DNA from: Microbacterium sp. zg-Y625
GTDB taxonomy: Bacteria > Actinomycetota > Actinomycetes > Actinomycetales > Microbacteriaceae
Reading direction: 5' to 3'
Assembly (NCBI RefSeq): GCF_030246925.1
Contig: NZ_CP126740.1
Coordinates: 3,162,001-3,226,000, forward strand
Length of the DNA: 64,000 nucleotides
Below, in pieces: positions 1 through 7,626 of this stretch; within the stretch, counting starts at the first letter, position 1; each line of letters opens with the position of its first letter. Under the pieces are notes generated by a model. The model did not search any database. It saw nothing but the letters and a program-made list of their open reading frames with translations, and was not told the origin of the DNA. Made by a program: the position numbers and the translations under genes.

Positions 1-568
1 CGGCGGCGCTGTGATTGGCGTCGTCGCCGGAGTGGCCCTGCGTGGCCATGGGCACGAGCGAGGCGATCGCGAGAATCGCGACGAAGAGGGTCAGAGTCCA
101 CGTGCGCACGGCGAAGGTCAGCACCGTCAGCACGGCGCCGGCCAGCGTGGTCAGCAGCCACGCACGGCCGAGCTCCTGCTCGACGAGGAACCGCCCCAGC
201 TGCTGGCCGAACTGCGCGTCGGGGCTGGGGGTGGAGCCGAGGGCGTTGAGGACGGTGAAGAATCCCGTGATGCCGGCGGAGACGGTGAAGACGGCGGCGG
301 CGACGGATGCCGCGTCCAGCGCGATCTCGAAGGCGCGGGTGCCCGCGCGCAGCGCGTAGAGCGCGACGACCAGAGAACCCACCATGACGGCGGCGGAGAG
401 GTTGACCGTCAGCTTGGCCAGCGGCAGGCCCCAGCGCACGACGGGCCCCGGATCGCCCAACCGCAGCGGCTGCGCGCCGCCGGCGAAGGCGAGCCCGCAC
501 AGCAGCACGGCGACAGCGGCGATCGCGAGGATCGCCGGGCCGGCGTACCGGAGGGCGCGGGAATTCAC
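1..568 (-). CDS. CopD-family copper resistance / cytochrome c oxidase assembly membrane protein (N-terminal part, runs off left edge)
   Basis: About 189 codons are visible and the frame is still open at base 1. The start is GTG at 566-568, with only a weak ribosome site. The protein is a string of hydrophobic segments: one at about residues 9-31, then others around GLPLAKLTVNLSAAVMVGSL, a third near SAGITGFFTVLNA, and a fourth before MATQGHSGDDANH. The short segment WGLPLAKL, the soluble loop ending in ELGRAW and the histidine-bearing MATQGH turn are typical of the CopD half of actinobacterial proteins that fuse CopD to a CtaG-like oxidase assembly domain. The second half would lie outside the window. 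Role inferred from family: copper handling at the membrane for cytochrome oxidase maturation. Confidence 0.8.
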   Translation of the reverse strand, partial: MNSRALRYAGPAILAIAAVAVLLCGLAFAGGAQPLRLGDPGPVVRWGLPLAKLTVNLSAAVMVGSLVVALYALRAGTRAFEIALDAASVAAAVFTVSAGITGFFTVLNALGSTPSPDAQFGQQLGRFLVEQELGRAWLLTTLAGAVLTVLTFAVRTWTLTLFVAILAIASLVPMATQGHSGDDANHSAA

Positions 569-591
569 CTCACAAGCCTACGCGGGCATGC

Positions 592-623
592 AGAAGGGGG
601 ATGCCGCGTGGCATCCCCCTTCT
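592..623 (-). terminator. Intrinsic-type terminator hairpin after the HU gene
   Basis: A perfect 14-bp inverted repeat (592-605 with 610-623, loop GCGT) lies 57 bp past the HU stop codon and ends just before the start of the CopD-like gene. It has no long T run, as is common in high-GC actinobacteria. Confidence 0.8.
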
Positions 624-680
624 GACGACCGAGGTCCCGGGGCGCGCCCGCGCGCGCCGGAACTGGCCTGACCGGCGTCG

Positions 681-968
681 TTACTTGACGGCAGCCTTGA
701 GCTTGGAGCCGGCGGTCACCTTGACGCGCTTGCCCGCGGCGATCTTGATCTCCTCGCCCGTCTGCGGGTTGCGGCCCGTGCGAGCGGCGGTGTCGACCTG
801 CTCGAACGCGATCCAGCCGGGGATCGAGACCTTGCTGCCCTTCGCGACGGCCTCGGAGACGGTCGAGAACAGCGCGTCGAGCACACCGGAGACGGTGGCC
901 TGGCTCTGGCCGGTGGCGCTGGCGATGCTCGAGACGAGCTCGGTCTTCGTGATGGACTTGTCAGCCAT
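681..968 (-). CDS. hup: HU-family DNA-binding protein
   Basis: A 95-residue basic protein of usual HU length. It begins MADKSITKTELVSSIA, has the helix-turn region TGQSQATVSGVLDAL, and carries the HU signature GWIAFEQVDTAARTGRNPQTGEEIKI with the conserved RNP turn of the DNA-inserting arm. It bends and compacts DNA in the nucleoid. The frame stays open far upstream, but ATG at 966-968 is preferred: it has GGAGG at 977-981 and gives the exact family N-terminus. There is no lysine-rich tail as in mycobacterial HupB. It is monocistronic, with its own terminator. Confidence 0.95.
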   Translation of the reverse strand: MADKSITKTELVSSIASATGQSQATVSGVLDALFSTVSEAVAKGSKVSIPGWIAFEQVDTAARTGRNPQTGEEIKIAAGKRVKVTAGSKLKAAVK

Positions 969-976
969 GGGGTTGT

Positions 977-1000
977 CCTCCAAGGCGGCGGCGCCGCCTT
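977..1000 (-). promoter_or_regulatory. HU leader: Shine-Dalgarno abutting a GC-rich hairpin
   Basis: GGAGG (977-981) directly adjoins a perfect 8-bp stem, AAGGCGGC (982-989) with GCCGCCTT (993-1000) and a 3-nt loop. In the mRNA the hairpin ends exactly where the ribosome site begins, so it could affect initiation. Function is inference. Confidence 0.4.
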
Positions 1001-1056
1001 CTTGTCCTTCGGACCGGAGGCTGGCGCCCCCGGGCTGGTCGGTGCGACCGTGCCCG

Positions 1057-1062
1057 AATATA
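1057..1062 (-). promoter_or_regulatory. Putative -10 element of the HU gene
   Basis: TATATT on the minus strand stands out in the GC-rich surroundings, preceded by GTGGG. It lies 89 bp upstream of the HU start. No convincing -35 hexamer is visible at 17-18 bp, so this is a tentative housekeeping promoter. Confidence 0.45.
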
Positions 1063-1180
1063 CCCACGATCCGCGGAATCATGCGGATTTGGGCGCCTTG
1101 CGGGGCAGATTCACCGGCGTGTCGCAGTGAATCGGGGCGGATGCGGCCGTTCCGGGGGTCGCCGGCATCCTCGGGGCTCG

Positions 1181-1255
1181 TCACCGGCCGGGGTCCTCCA
1201 CCCACTGCATCAGCTGAATGAGGATGCCGTCCGGGTCGCGCGGGGGGAGTGCCGC
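1181..1255 (-). pseudogene. C-terminal remnant of a VOC/glyoxalase-type gene
   Basis: One minus-strand frame reads LPPRDPDGILIQLMQW followed by VEDPGR and a TGA stop at 1181-1183. The RDPDGxLIQLxQ pattern is the usual end of glyoxalase/VOC-fold proteins; the intact VOC genes in this window end in comparable RDPAGNLIRIQQ-type motifs. Nothing upstream continues the gene, because the 20-bp repeat array begins exactly where the homology fades, and in this frame the array contains stops. It is best read as a decayed gene tail. The match is short (about 24 codons), so chance is not excluded. Confidence 0.4.
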
Positions 1256-1350
1256 GAATACTCACTCGGCAACCCGAATACTCACTCGGCAACCCGAATA
1301 CTCACTCGGCAACTCGAATACTCACTCGGCAACCCGAATACTCACTCGGG
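1255..1350 (-). repeat. Tandem array A of a 20-bp unit (5 copies)
   Basis: Five copies start at 1255, 1275, 1295, 1315 and 1335 (the last partial). The plus-strand unit is CGAATACTCACTCGGCAACC; one copy differs by a single base near the unit boundary. On the minus strand the core is CCGAGTGAGTATTCG, the same core as array B at 45088. The array lies just beyond the rpsN operon terminator. The period is exactly 20 bp, with no spacers of CRISPR kind. Confidence 0.95.
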
Positions 1351-1357
1351 AATGGGA

Positions 1358-1389
1358 AAGGCCCGCAGTTCCGGGGAACTGCGGGCCTT
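1358..1389 (-). terminator. Terminator of the rpmB-rpmG-rpsN operon
   Basis: A perfect 15-bp inverted repeat (1358-1372 with 1375-1389) has a 2-nt loop and begins 18 bp after the rpsN stop. It is followed on the minus strand by a short TTCCCATTCCC stretch and then by repeat array A. Confidence 0.85.
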
Positions 1390-1406
1390 CGGTCAGCGAC
1401 CGGGTG

Positions 1407-1712
1407 TCACCAGGACGACTTGGTCACACCGGGCAGCTCGCCGCGGTGAGCCATGTCGCGGAAGCGCACACGGGAGATGCCGAACTTTGTGAGGTTTCCG
1501 CGGGGGCGACCGTCGATGACGTCGCGCGAACGCACGCGCACGGGCGACGCGTTGCGGGGCAGCTTCTGCAGGCCCACGCGGGCGGCTTCGCGCTCCTCGT
1601 CGGTGGACTCCGGCGACACGAGCGCCTTCTTCAGCTCAGCGCGCTTCGCGGCGTAGCGTGCCACGACGACCTTGCGCTGCTCGTTGCGCGCGATCTTGCT
1701 CTTCTTAGCCAT
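1407..1712 (-). CDS. rpsN: 30S ribosomal protein S14 (long, zinc-free type)
   Basis: A 101-residue protein beginning [14 protein letters not shown] and ending [15 protein letters not shown]. It carries the S14 signature [23 protein letters not shown]. The length and the lack of any CxxC pair identify the C-minus form, which needs no zinc; the zinc-binding form is about 61 residues. It binds 16S rRNA in the head of the small subunit. The start has GAGAGGAG about 9 nt upstream. It is the third gene of an operon with rpmB and rpmG, a grouping known from Zur-controlled alternative ribosomal proteins, though in some actinobacteria this is the standard set. Confidence 0.97.
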   Translation of the reverse strand: MAKKSKIARNEQRKVVVARYAAKRAELKKALVSPESTDEEREAARVGLQKLPRNASPVRVRSRDVIDGRPRGNLTKFGISRVRFRDMAHRGELPGVTKSSW

Positions 1713-1715
1713 GGA

Positions 1716-1886
1716 TCAACGCTCCTCTCGGAATTCGACGTGCTTGCGGATCACCGGGTCGTACTTCTTCAGCACGATGCGGTCGGGGTTGTTGCGGCGG
1801 TTCTTGCGCGTGACGTAGGTGTAACCCGTGCCGGCGGTCGAACGCAGCTTGATGATCGGACGGACGTCCTGAGCCTTCTTGGCCAT
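1716..1886 (-). CDS. rpmG: 50S ribosomal protein L33
   Basis: 56 residues, [19 protein letters not shown] at the start and [16 protein letters not shown] at the end, with the L33 motif [21 protein letters not shown]. It has no cysteines, so it is the zinc-independent form. Its ATG overlaps the rpmB stop by one base (TGATG), so translation is probably coupled. rpsN follows 3 bp downstream. Confidence 0.97.
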   Translation of the reverse strand: MAKKAQDVRPIIKLRSTAGTGYTYVTRKNRRNNPDRIVLKKYDPVIRKHVEFREER

Positions 1887-2122
1887 CAGAGCTTCACACC
1901 CTTCGCGATCATGTCCTTCACAACCGACTCGATGCCACGAACGTCAATCACCTTCATGCCCTTTGCGGACACGTTGATGGTGATCTTCCGGCCGAGCGAG
2001 GGCACGAAGTAGGTCTTCTTCTGCACGTTCGGGTCGAAGCGGCGCTTCGTCCGGCGGTGCGAGTGCGAGATGTTGTGACCGAAGCCGGGAACAGCTCCAG
2101 TCACCTGGCACACTGCTGCCAT
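1886..2122 (-). CDS. rpmB: 50S ribosomal protein L28
   Basis: 78 residues beginning [20 protein letters not shown] and containing [14 protein letters not shown], both diagnostic of L28. Only one cysteine is present, so the four-cysteine zinc site of the C-plus form is absent. ATG at 2120-2122 has AAGGAG 9 nt upstream; the longer open frame upstream is not used. First gene of the operon rpmB-rpmG-rpsN. Confidence 0.96.
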   Translation of the reverse strand: MAAVCQVTGAVPGFGHNISHSHRRTKRRFDPNVQKKTYFVPSLGRKITINVSAKGMKVIDVRGIESVVKDMIAKGVKL

Positions 2123-2141
2123 GTGATGTCTCCTTAGTACC

Positions 2142-2161
2142 GTGGCACCGGACGGTGCCAC
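2142..2161 (-). promoter_or_regulatory. Perfect inverted repeat in the rpmB leader
   Basis: GTGGCACCG and CGGTGCCAC (9 bp each, 2-bp centre) lie just upstream of the rpmB ribosome site at 2132-2137. It may be an RNA hairpin for control of translation or a DNA operator. It does not resemble the AT-rich Zur box found upstream of znuA. Confidence 0.4.
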
Positions 2162-2262
2162 CCAAGATCCCTTGTCTGCACCCCGCGAACGACCCGGCCC
2201 GTGAAGGCCGGCGATCGAGGGAGGGGTGCGAACTGCGTGCTGGAGTGCGCGCAGACGAAGAG

Positions 2263-2961
2263 TCAGTCTAGCACGGGAGGGCGTGTCGGCTTGACGCCGC
2301 CCGGCTGCGGTCCCGCGCCCCGCCCCCACCGGAACGCCGAGACGGTCGGGTCCCCGGCGATCCAGAACCGCCACGGAAACGCCGCCGTCCCCGCGTCGCA
2401 GGCCACGCCTACGCGGGGACCGGTCGCCGGCTGCGCCACCGGCTGCACCGCCAGCATCAGCCGCGCCACGGCACCGTGCAGCGGCGCGCCCGTGACGGCG
2501 TCGATCCCGTCGTGACGCGGGTGGCGCAGTCCCACCGCGTCGCCGAGGCGGCCCGGCCCACGGGCCAGGTCGCGGTCGACGCGTGCGGCGGGGCGGCGGT
2601 GGCGTGCAGCATCCAGTCCCTCCACCACTTCGCCGCCACGCAGCAGCACACCGCCGGCAACCCCGTCGGGGGCGCAGACGACGTTGACGCAGGAATGGAT
2701 GCCGTGGCTCAGGTAGACGTAGAGGTGTCCAGGCTCGCCCCACATGGTCGCGTTGCGGGGGGTCGGTCCCATGCGGGCGTGCGAACCGGGGTCGGGCACC
2801 TTTCCGGTGCCGCGGCCGTGGTACGCCTCGACCTCGGTGAGGCGCACGGCGACCGTCTCGCCGTCGGCCGTCACCCGCAAGACGCCGCCCAGTAGCCGGG
2901 GCGCCACGTCGAGGGGCAGCCCCACGAAGTCCTCACGTGTCGCGGGGCGCAGCTCGCTCAT
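2263..2961 (-). CDS. mpg: DNA-3-methyladenine glycosylase (AAG/MPG family)
   Basis: 232 residues from ATG at 2959-2961, chosen because it overlaps the upstream stop as ATGA; the frame could start 7 codons earlier. Family features in order are LTEVEAYHG near residue 41 (the conserved glutamate activates water), [23 protein letters not shown], the NVVC strand, and a RGPGRL segment. The enzyme flips out alkylated or deaminated purines and cuts the N-glycosidic bond, starting base excision repair. It is the last gene of the zur operon, an unusual place for a repair enzyme, probably only by transcriptional linkage. Confidence 0.92.
   Translation of the reverse strand: MSELRPATREDFVGLPLDVAPRLLGGVLRVTADGETVAVRLTEVEAYHGRGTGKVPDPGSHARMGPTPRNATMWGEPGHLYVYLSHGIHSCVNVVCAPDGVAGGVLLRGGEVVEGLDAARHRRPAARVDRDLARGPGRLGDAVGLRHPRHDGIDAVTGAPLHGAVARLMLAVQPVAQPATGPRVGVACDAGTAAFPWRFWIAGDPTVSAFRWGRGAGPQPGGVKPTRPPVLD
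2265..2270 (-). promoter_or_regulatory. Putative -10 element of the rpmB operon
   Basis: TAGACT on the minus strand fits actinobacterial housekeeping -10 sites and would give a leader of about 135 nt. It overlaps the stop region of the mpg gene. The -35 position holds only a weak match (TCAAGC at 18 bp). Confidence 0.35.
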
Positions 2962-4376
2962 TGCGGCGGCACCTGGCACCACGACGCGTCGAACCCGGTG
3001 AGGGCGACGACCGGCTCACCGTCGGCGAGGGTGACGATGTGGGTCTCGAGCCCCTCGGGCAGCGGCACGTCATACAGGTCGTACGCGTTCGAGACCGCGT
3101 CGGGCGCGACGAGCACGGCGGCGTAGCGGCCGCTCGGCGACACGCAGGTCTGCAGCACGGCGTCGGTGCCGGGTGCCTCGAAGACCGCCCGCGTGCCGCT
3201 CGGCTCGACGACCTCGACCGAGGTGCCGAGCGGGTTCAGGCCGTCGAAGCGGGTGATGGTCTGCAGGGTCCCCCCGCCGGGGAGAGGGAGCACGAGCAGC
3301 GGACGCACCTGCTCGGCGGCAAGCGGCAGCGGCTCCTCCGTGCCGTCGCCGAGGTCGACCAGCACCAACCCGTCCACCCGCTCCACGGCAGCCACCGGCG
3401 TGCCGCGGGCGATGCCGTCGATCGCGATGGCCGTGCCGAGGTCGACCGCGTCGGCCCCCGACGACGCCGACAGCAGCAGCCGGCCGTGGAAGGTCAACAC
3501 GAGCAGCGCCTCGCTGTCGGGGACGAACCTCCAGTCGGTGACCCGCTGCTCGTCGCCGGCGATGGGCACCGCGACCGGCTCGGCATCCGGATCCTTCAGC
3601 GATGCGGTGTACAGCACGCTCTCGACGCCGCCGCCGAGCCCCACGTCGTCGGCGGTGTAGGTGTAGCCGATGAGCTCGCCGCGGTCGGCGCTCTGCAGGT
3701 TCGCGACGCGACCCTCGCCCGGCAGCGCGAGCTCGGTGGGGTTGCCCCCGTCGCGGTCGGTGACGATGAGCGCCGTGCGGTCGTCTTCCCGCACCGAGAT
3801 CACCAGGCGGCTGGAGGTGGCCCGGAAGTCCTCGATGTGGGGGTGCTCGAACACCGGCACACCCTCGCCGGCGAGGTCGGTGCGGAAGACGGTGTCGTCG
3901 CCCTCGGCGGACCGGCGCAGCAGGAACATCTCCAGCGGCGGCGTGCGCATGGTCTCGACCACATCCGAGGTCGGGCCGCCGCCGACGGCCTGCAGCCCTT
4001 CGATGCGCACCGTGTACTCGGTGTCGTCGTACAGCGGCAGGGTGAAGCGCACCCCGACGCTGCGGCCGGAGGTGTCGACCGTGAAGGGGGTCTCCGGGGT
4101 GACGGTCACCTGCGCGGGGTCGACCTCCTGCAGCGACCGGCTGGTCGTCACGATGAACCGCGACCCGGATGCCGCGACCGCCGCCGCTGGATCGGACTGC
4201 ACGTCGGTGACGCGGGGACCCTGCAGGGCGGCGATGCCGGCCCCCGCGAGCCCCACGACCACCAGCAGGCCGACGACGACTGCGAACGCCACCGCGAACG
4301 AGCGGCGGCGCCGGTCGCGGCGCAGGCCGCCGCGCGTGCGCGTGCGCTGCCGACCACCCGTGGCGTCAGTACTCAT
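2958..4376 (-). CDS. Membrane-anchored protein with beta-propeller-like extracellular part, function unknown
   Basis: 472 residues. A basic N-terminus (residues 1-25, many arginines) precedes one membrane segment at about 27-50 (FAVAFAVVVGLLVVVGLAGAGIAAL), giving an N-in, C-out topology. The rest is rich in short beta strands with repeated V-D-R-D-G and S-G-R-Y type turns (RLVISVREDDRTALIVTDRDG, SPSGRYAAVLVAP), as in WD40-like or TolB-like propellers. It has two cysteines in the exported part (TCVSPSG and SWCQVPP near the C-terminus), which might form a disulfide. It overlaps the DUF1980 gene by 11 bp and mpg by 4 bp. I do not recognise a named family. Confidence 0.75.
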   Translation of the reverse strand: MSTDATGGRQRTRTRGGLRRDRRRRSFAVAFAVVVGLLVVVGLAGAGIAALQGPRVTDVQSDPAAAVAASGSRFIVTTSRSLQEVDPAQVTVTPETPFTVDTSGRSVGVRFTLPLYDDTEYTVRIEGLQAVGGGPTSDVVETMRTPPLEMFLLRRSAEGDDTVFRTDLAGEGVPVFEHPHIEDFRATSSRLVISVREDDRTALIVTDRDGGNPTELALPGEGRVANLQSADRGELIGYTYTADDVGLGGGVESVLYTASLKDPDAEPVAVPIAGDEQRVTDWRFVPDSEALLVLTFHGRLLLSASSGADAVDLGTAIAIDGIARGTPVAAVERVDGLVLVDLGDGTEEPLPLAAEQVRPLLVLPLPGGGTLQTITRFDGLNPLGTSVEVVEPSGTRAVFEAPGTDAVLQTCVSPSGRYAAVLVAPDAVSNAYDLYDVPLPEGLETHIVTLADGEPVVALTGFDASWCQVPPQ

Positions 4377-5229
4377 ACGGGTCGTCCGGCTCGTCCACGG
4401 GAGTCACCTCGGTGGCGGCGATCGACAGCGCGCCGTCGGCGCCGGCCCGCACGGTTCCGCTGACGGTCACCCAGCTCCCCGTCTCCGGAACGTCGCCGAC
4501 GGCGACCGGCACGCTCGCCACCTGCGCATCGATGACGCAGTGCGTGATGACGAGTCGCGTGAGGCCGAAGCCGTCGTCGCCGGGGGTGACGAATCCGGTG
4601 AGGGTCACCGCGTCGCCGTCGAAGGCCTCGGGGTTGGTGGCGGTCGCGAAGACCGTCGCCCACTCCCCCACCCCGAACACCGTGGTGTCACCGGTGGTCG
4701 CGAGGTCGAGCGCGTCGGCGCCCTGGAAGAGCGGCGCGGCGCCGGTGTCACGGTCCATCGCGAGCTCCGCCGACAGCGACGCCGGGGGCAGCACCAGGAT
4801 CGCGCCGACGATGCCGGTGGCCAGCACCCCTCCCGCCACGGTGGCGGCGGTCGCCGCGGTGCGGCCGAAGCCCGCAGCCACGACGGCGTCGCGGCGGGCC
4901 TCGCGTTCGGCCGAACGACCGCGACCCGGCTCGCCGCGCGAAGGCACGACGAGCTCGTCGGCATCACCGTGATCGTGCCCGTGGTCCGCCTCGGCACCCA
5001 GCGGGAGCGCGAAGCTCGCGACGGTGCCGACGAGTGCGACGACGGCGAAGGAGACGGCGAACCATGCCGTGTCGGGGTTGATGTACAGCCCCAGGCGGCC
5101 CGTCGCCGCCAGCACGATGGTGAAGGCGGCCACACCGGCGGCCAGCCCGACGCCCAGCCACCGGTTGGCGAGTGCCTGCCCGCGGGTGAGCCCCGTGGAC
5201 TTCTTCGAGCGGGTCGCGGTGTCAGACAA
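4366..5229 (-). CDS. TIGR03943/DUF1980 (YcgQ-like) putative permease subunit
   Basis: 287 residues. There are hydrophobic segments near 28-44 and 53-77, a histidine-rich loop (GAEADHGHDHGDADE), a third membrane segment around 125-150, and then a soluble OB-like C-terminal domain with VTLTGFVTPGDDGFGLTRLVITHCVIDAQ. This C-terminal pattern is typical of the family that always pairs with a DUF318 permease. The family usually shows a Cys-Cys pair here; this protein has His-Cys. The start is a TTG overlapping the permease stop by 8 bp. The transported substrate is unknown; the His-rich loop and the place beside zur suggest a metal. Confidence 0.85.
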   Translation of the reverse strand: MSDTATRSKKSTGLTRGQALANRWLGVGLAAGVAAFTIVLAATGRLGLYINPDTAWFAVSFAVVALVGTVASFALPLGAEADHGHDHGDADELVVPSRGEPGRGRSAEREARRDAVVAAGFGRTAATAATVAGGVLATGIVGAILVLPPASLSAELAMDRDTGAAPLFQGADALDLATTGDTTVFGVGEWATVFATATNPEAFDGDAVTLTGFVTPGDDGFGLTRLVITHCVIDAQVASVPVAVGDVPETGSWVTVSGTVRAGADGALSIAATEVTPVDEPDDPYEY

Positions 5230-6259
5230 GCAGGTTCACCCCCACGCCCATCGCGAAGGCGAACAGCACGACCACCACCGTCATCCCGACGAGCACGGGG
5301 GTGCGGTAGGTGGTGCGCAGCAGGGCCAGCATCTTGATGTCGACGATCGGCCCGACGATGAGGAACGCCACGATCGCCCCGGGCGTGAAGGTCGACGCGA
5401 ACGACAGCGCGAAGAACGCGTCGACGTTGGAGCAGATCGAGACGATCATCGCCAGGGCGATCATGACCGCGATCGACAGGGCGGGGTTCGACCCGATGGC
5501 GACCAGTGCCTCCCGCGGCACCAGCACGTGCACAGCGCCCGCCAGGCCCGATCCGATGACGAGCGCCGGCATGACCGCGCGCAGCTCCACGACGAACTGC
5601 GCGAGGCTGCGCCGGCCCCGACTGCCCGTGTCGGTCGCCGCGAAGTCGCAGGTGTCGCGGAAGCGGTCGGTGATCAGGGCATCCGGGTCGGGATGCAGGC
5701 TGTACAGCCAGCCGACGAGGTTGGCGACCAGGTAGCCGCCCACGAGCCGGGCGATGAGGATGCCGTCGTCGAACCCGAACGCCTGGTGCGTCGTGAGGAT
5801 CACGATGGGGTTCACGATCGGCGCCGCCACGAGGAACGTGAGCGTCTCGGGCACCGAGAACCCACGCATCATCAGACCCCGCGCGAACGGCACATTCCCG
5901 CATTCGCATACCGGGATGAACATGCCCAGCAGCGACAGCACCGCGCGGCGCGCCCACGCGCGTCGCGGCATCCACCGCTCGATCGCGCCGGGCGGAAGCC
6001 ATACCTGGATGACGATCGAGAGCAACACGCCCAGCACCACGAAGGGCAGCGACTCGATGAGCACGCTGATGGCAAGCGTGAGGCCGTCCTGCGCCCTGTC
6101 GGGGAGGGGAGTGGATGCCGGCGTGATCGCCGCGACCACGAGCAGCGCCGCGACCAGCACCCCGCCGAGCCCGAGCGAGGCCAGCAGTCGCGTGCTCCGC
6201 GCGGGTTCCGGGCGCGCGGTGCGCGGCCGACGCGCGCGGCGGGGCTGCACGCTCGTCAC
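5222..6259 (-). CDS. Permease of the DUF318/COG0701 (YcgR-like) family
   Basis: 345 residues with about eight membrane segments. The family signature is the cysteine-bearing turn LLGMFIPVCECGNVPFARGL and, in the second half, ICSNVDAFFALSFA followed by GPIVDIKMLALL. Related proteins include putative ArsP-type permeases. It starts with GTG overlapping the zur stop as GTGA and is followed by its usual DUF1980 partner, so the two probably form one complex. Expression with zur hints at zinc or another divalent metal. Substrate not known. Confidence 0.88.
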   Translation of the reverse strand: MTSVQPRRARRPRTARPEPARSTRLLASLGLGGVLVAALLVVAAITPASTPLPDRAQDGLTLAISVLIESLPFVVLGVLLSIVIQVWLPPGAIERWMPRRAWARRAVLSLLGMFIPVCECGNVPFARGLMMRGFSVPETLTFLVAAPIVNPIVILTTHQAFGFDDGILIARLVGGYLVANLVGWLYSLHPDPDALITDRFRDTCDFAATDTGSRGRRSLAQFVVELRAVMPALVIGSGLAGAVHVLVPREALVAIGSNPALSIAVMIALAMIVSICSNVDAFFALSFASTFTPGAIVAFLIVGPIVDIKMLALLRTTYRTPVLVGMTVVVVLFAFAMGVGVNLLV

Positions 6260-6705
6260 GCGAGCGAATCCTCGGCGGGGACCGCCGGCTCACCGGCGTC
6301 CACGGCGTCGCCCTGGGCGACGGCGGTGCAGGCGGCGCACAGTCCGAAGATGTCGACCACGTGCTCGGCCTGCGTGAATCCGTGCTGGGCGGCCGTGCGG
6401 TGCGCCCACTGCTCGACGTCGGTCGCGGCGATCTCGACGGCGCGTCCGCATCGGCGGCAGATGAGGTGATGGTGGTGACCCGAGGTGGTGCAGGCGCGGT
6501 AGAGCGCCTCGCCGTCGGGGCTCTGCAGCTGGTCGGCGTCGCCGGCGGCGGCCAGGCCCGCGAGCGCGCGGTAGACGGTGGCGAGGCCGATGCCGGTGTT
6601 CTCCTCGCGCAGCGTCGCGTGCAGCGTCTGGGCGCTGACGAAGCCCGGCGCGTCGGCGAGCGCGTCGCGCACGCGCTCCCGCTGCCAGGTGTTCCGCTGA
6701 GCCAT
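6256..6705 (-). CDS. zur: Fur-family zinc uptake regulator
   Basis: 149 residues. The winged helix lies in residues 1-75 (QRERVRDALADAPGFVSAQTLHATLRE, then GLATVYRALAGLAAAGD). The dimerisation half has the metal sites HHHHLICRRCGRAVEI and the second pair CAAC near residue 127. The CxxC...CxxC structural zinc site and the HHHH run fit Fur/Zur proteins. Zur rather than Fur is inferred from the adjacent znuACB operon and the Zur-type operator upstream of it. It heads the operon zur-permease-DUF1980-propeller-mpg, 51 bp after znuB. Confidence 0.9.
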   Translation of the reverse strand: MAQRNTWQRERVRDALADAPGFVSAQTLHATLREENTGIGLATVYRALAGLAAAGDADQLQSPDGEALYRACTTSGHHHHLICRRCGRAVEIAATDVEQWAHRTAAQHGFTQAEHVVDIFGLCAACTAVAQGDAVDAGEPAVPAEDSLA

Positions 6706-6756
6706 GGGTCCGATTCTAGGCGGGCGGCCCGCAGAGCCGGCTGGGAGAGCGGACGC

Positions 6757-7626
6757 TCACGCCGCCTCCCGCAGGCGCGTCACGCGGCCGCGGCGGTTCC
6801 CCACGACGCGACAGACGAGATAGATCACGAACGAGATGGTCGTGATGTACGGACTCACCGGCAGGGTGCCCATGACGGCGAGGAGAATGCCGCCGACCGC
6901 CGACACCACGCCGAAGACGGCCGCCAGCAGCGGCACCGACAGCGGCCCCGATGCCACGCGCATGGCCGCGGCGGCGGGGGTCACCAGCAGCGCCATGACC
7001 AGCAGCGCCCCGATGATGTGCACGGCCACGGCCACGATGAGACCCAGCAGCAGCATGAAGGTCAGCGACACCGCGGTCGTCGGCACACCGCGCGCGGCCG
7101 CGGACTGCGGGTCGAGCGAGTCGAAGCGCAGCGGGCGCCAGATGAGCAGCAGGCCCAGCAGCACGAAGGCGCCGATGGCGATGAGCCACCCGAGCTGTCC
7201 GGACTGCACCGAGACGATCTGGCCGGTCAGCAGGCTGAAGCGGTTGGCGCTGCGTCCGTCGTAGAGCGAGAGGAAGAGGATGCCGAGACCCAGGCCGAAC
7301 GGCATGAGCACGCCGATGATCGAGTTGCGGTCGCGTGCCCGGGCACCGAGCCCGCCGATGATCCCGGCGGCGATGAGGGAGCCGACGATCGACCCCGTGA
7401 CGACGTCGACGCCGATGAGGAGGGCGGCCGCAGCACCGGCGAACGACAACTCGCTGATGCCGTGCACCGCGAAGGCCATGTCGCGCTGCATCACGAAGAC
7501 GCCGATGAGCCCGCCGACGAGGCCGAGCACCGCGCCCGCCCACACCGAGTTCTGCACGAGCGCGAGGATCGCGGTGTAGTCGGCGACTCCGCCGAAGAGC
7601 GCGTCGCCGATGTCGTCCCAGTTCAT
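6757..7626 (-). CDS. znuB: Zinc/manganese-type ABC transporter, membrane permease
   Basis: 289 residues with eight to nine hydrophobic segments and the ABC-3 family core (VWAGAVLGLVGGLIGVFVMQRDMAFAVHGISELSFAG near residue 30). It forms the membrane channel for metal delivered by ZnuA. Its ATG overlaps the znuC stop (ATGA). The tail VGNRRGRVTRLREAA is basic and cytoplasmic. Confidence 0.94.
   Translation of the reverse strand: MNWDDIGDALFGGVADYTAILALVQNSVWAGAVLGLVGGLIGVFVMQRDMAFAVHGISELSFAGAAAALLIGVDVVTGSIVGSLIAAGIIGGLGARARDRNSIIGVLMPFGLGLGILFLSLYDGRSANRFSLLTGQIVSVQSGQLGWLIAIGAFVLLGLLLIWRPLRFDSLDPQSAAARGVPTTAVSLTFMLLLGLIVAVAVHIIGALLVMALLVTPAAAAMRVASGPLSVPLLAAVFGVVSAVGGILLAVMGTLPVSPYITTISFVIYLVCRVVGNRRGRVTRLREAA

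Noticed and set aside
681..1292. HU gene with a 203-residue start
   Set aside because: The added part crosses the promoter region and the VOC remnant in another frame, has no HU-like sequence, and ATG 966-968 has a good ribosome site.
1255..1350. Array A as a CRISPR array
   Set aside because: Period is only 20 bp with a 15-bp core and 5-bp variable part; there are no spacers of 25-40 bp and no cas genes.
2142..2161. rpmB palindrome as a Zur box
   Set aside because: It is GC-rich and lacks the TGA-N9-TCA pattern seen at 9449-9463.
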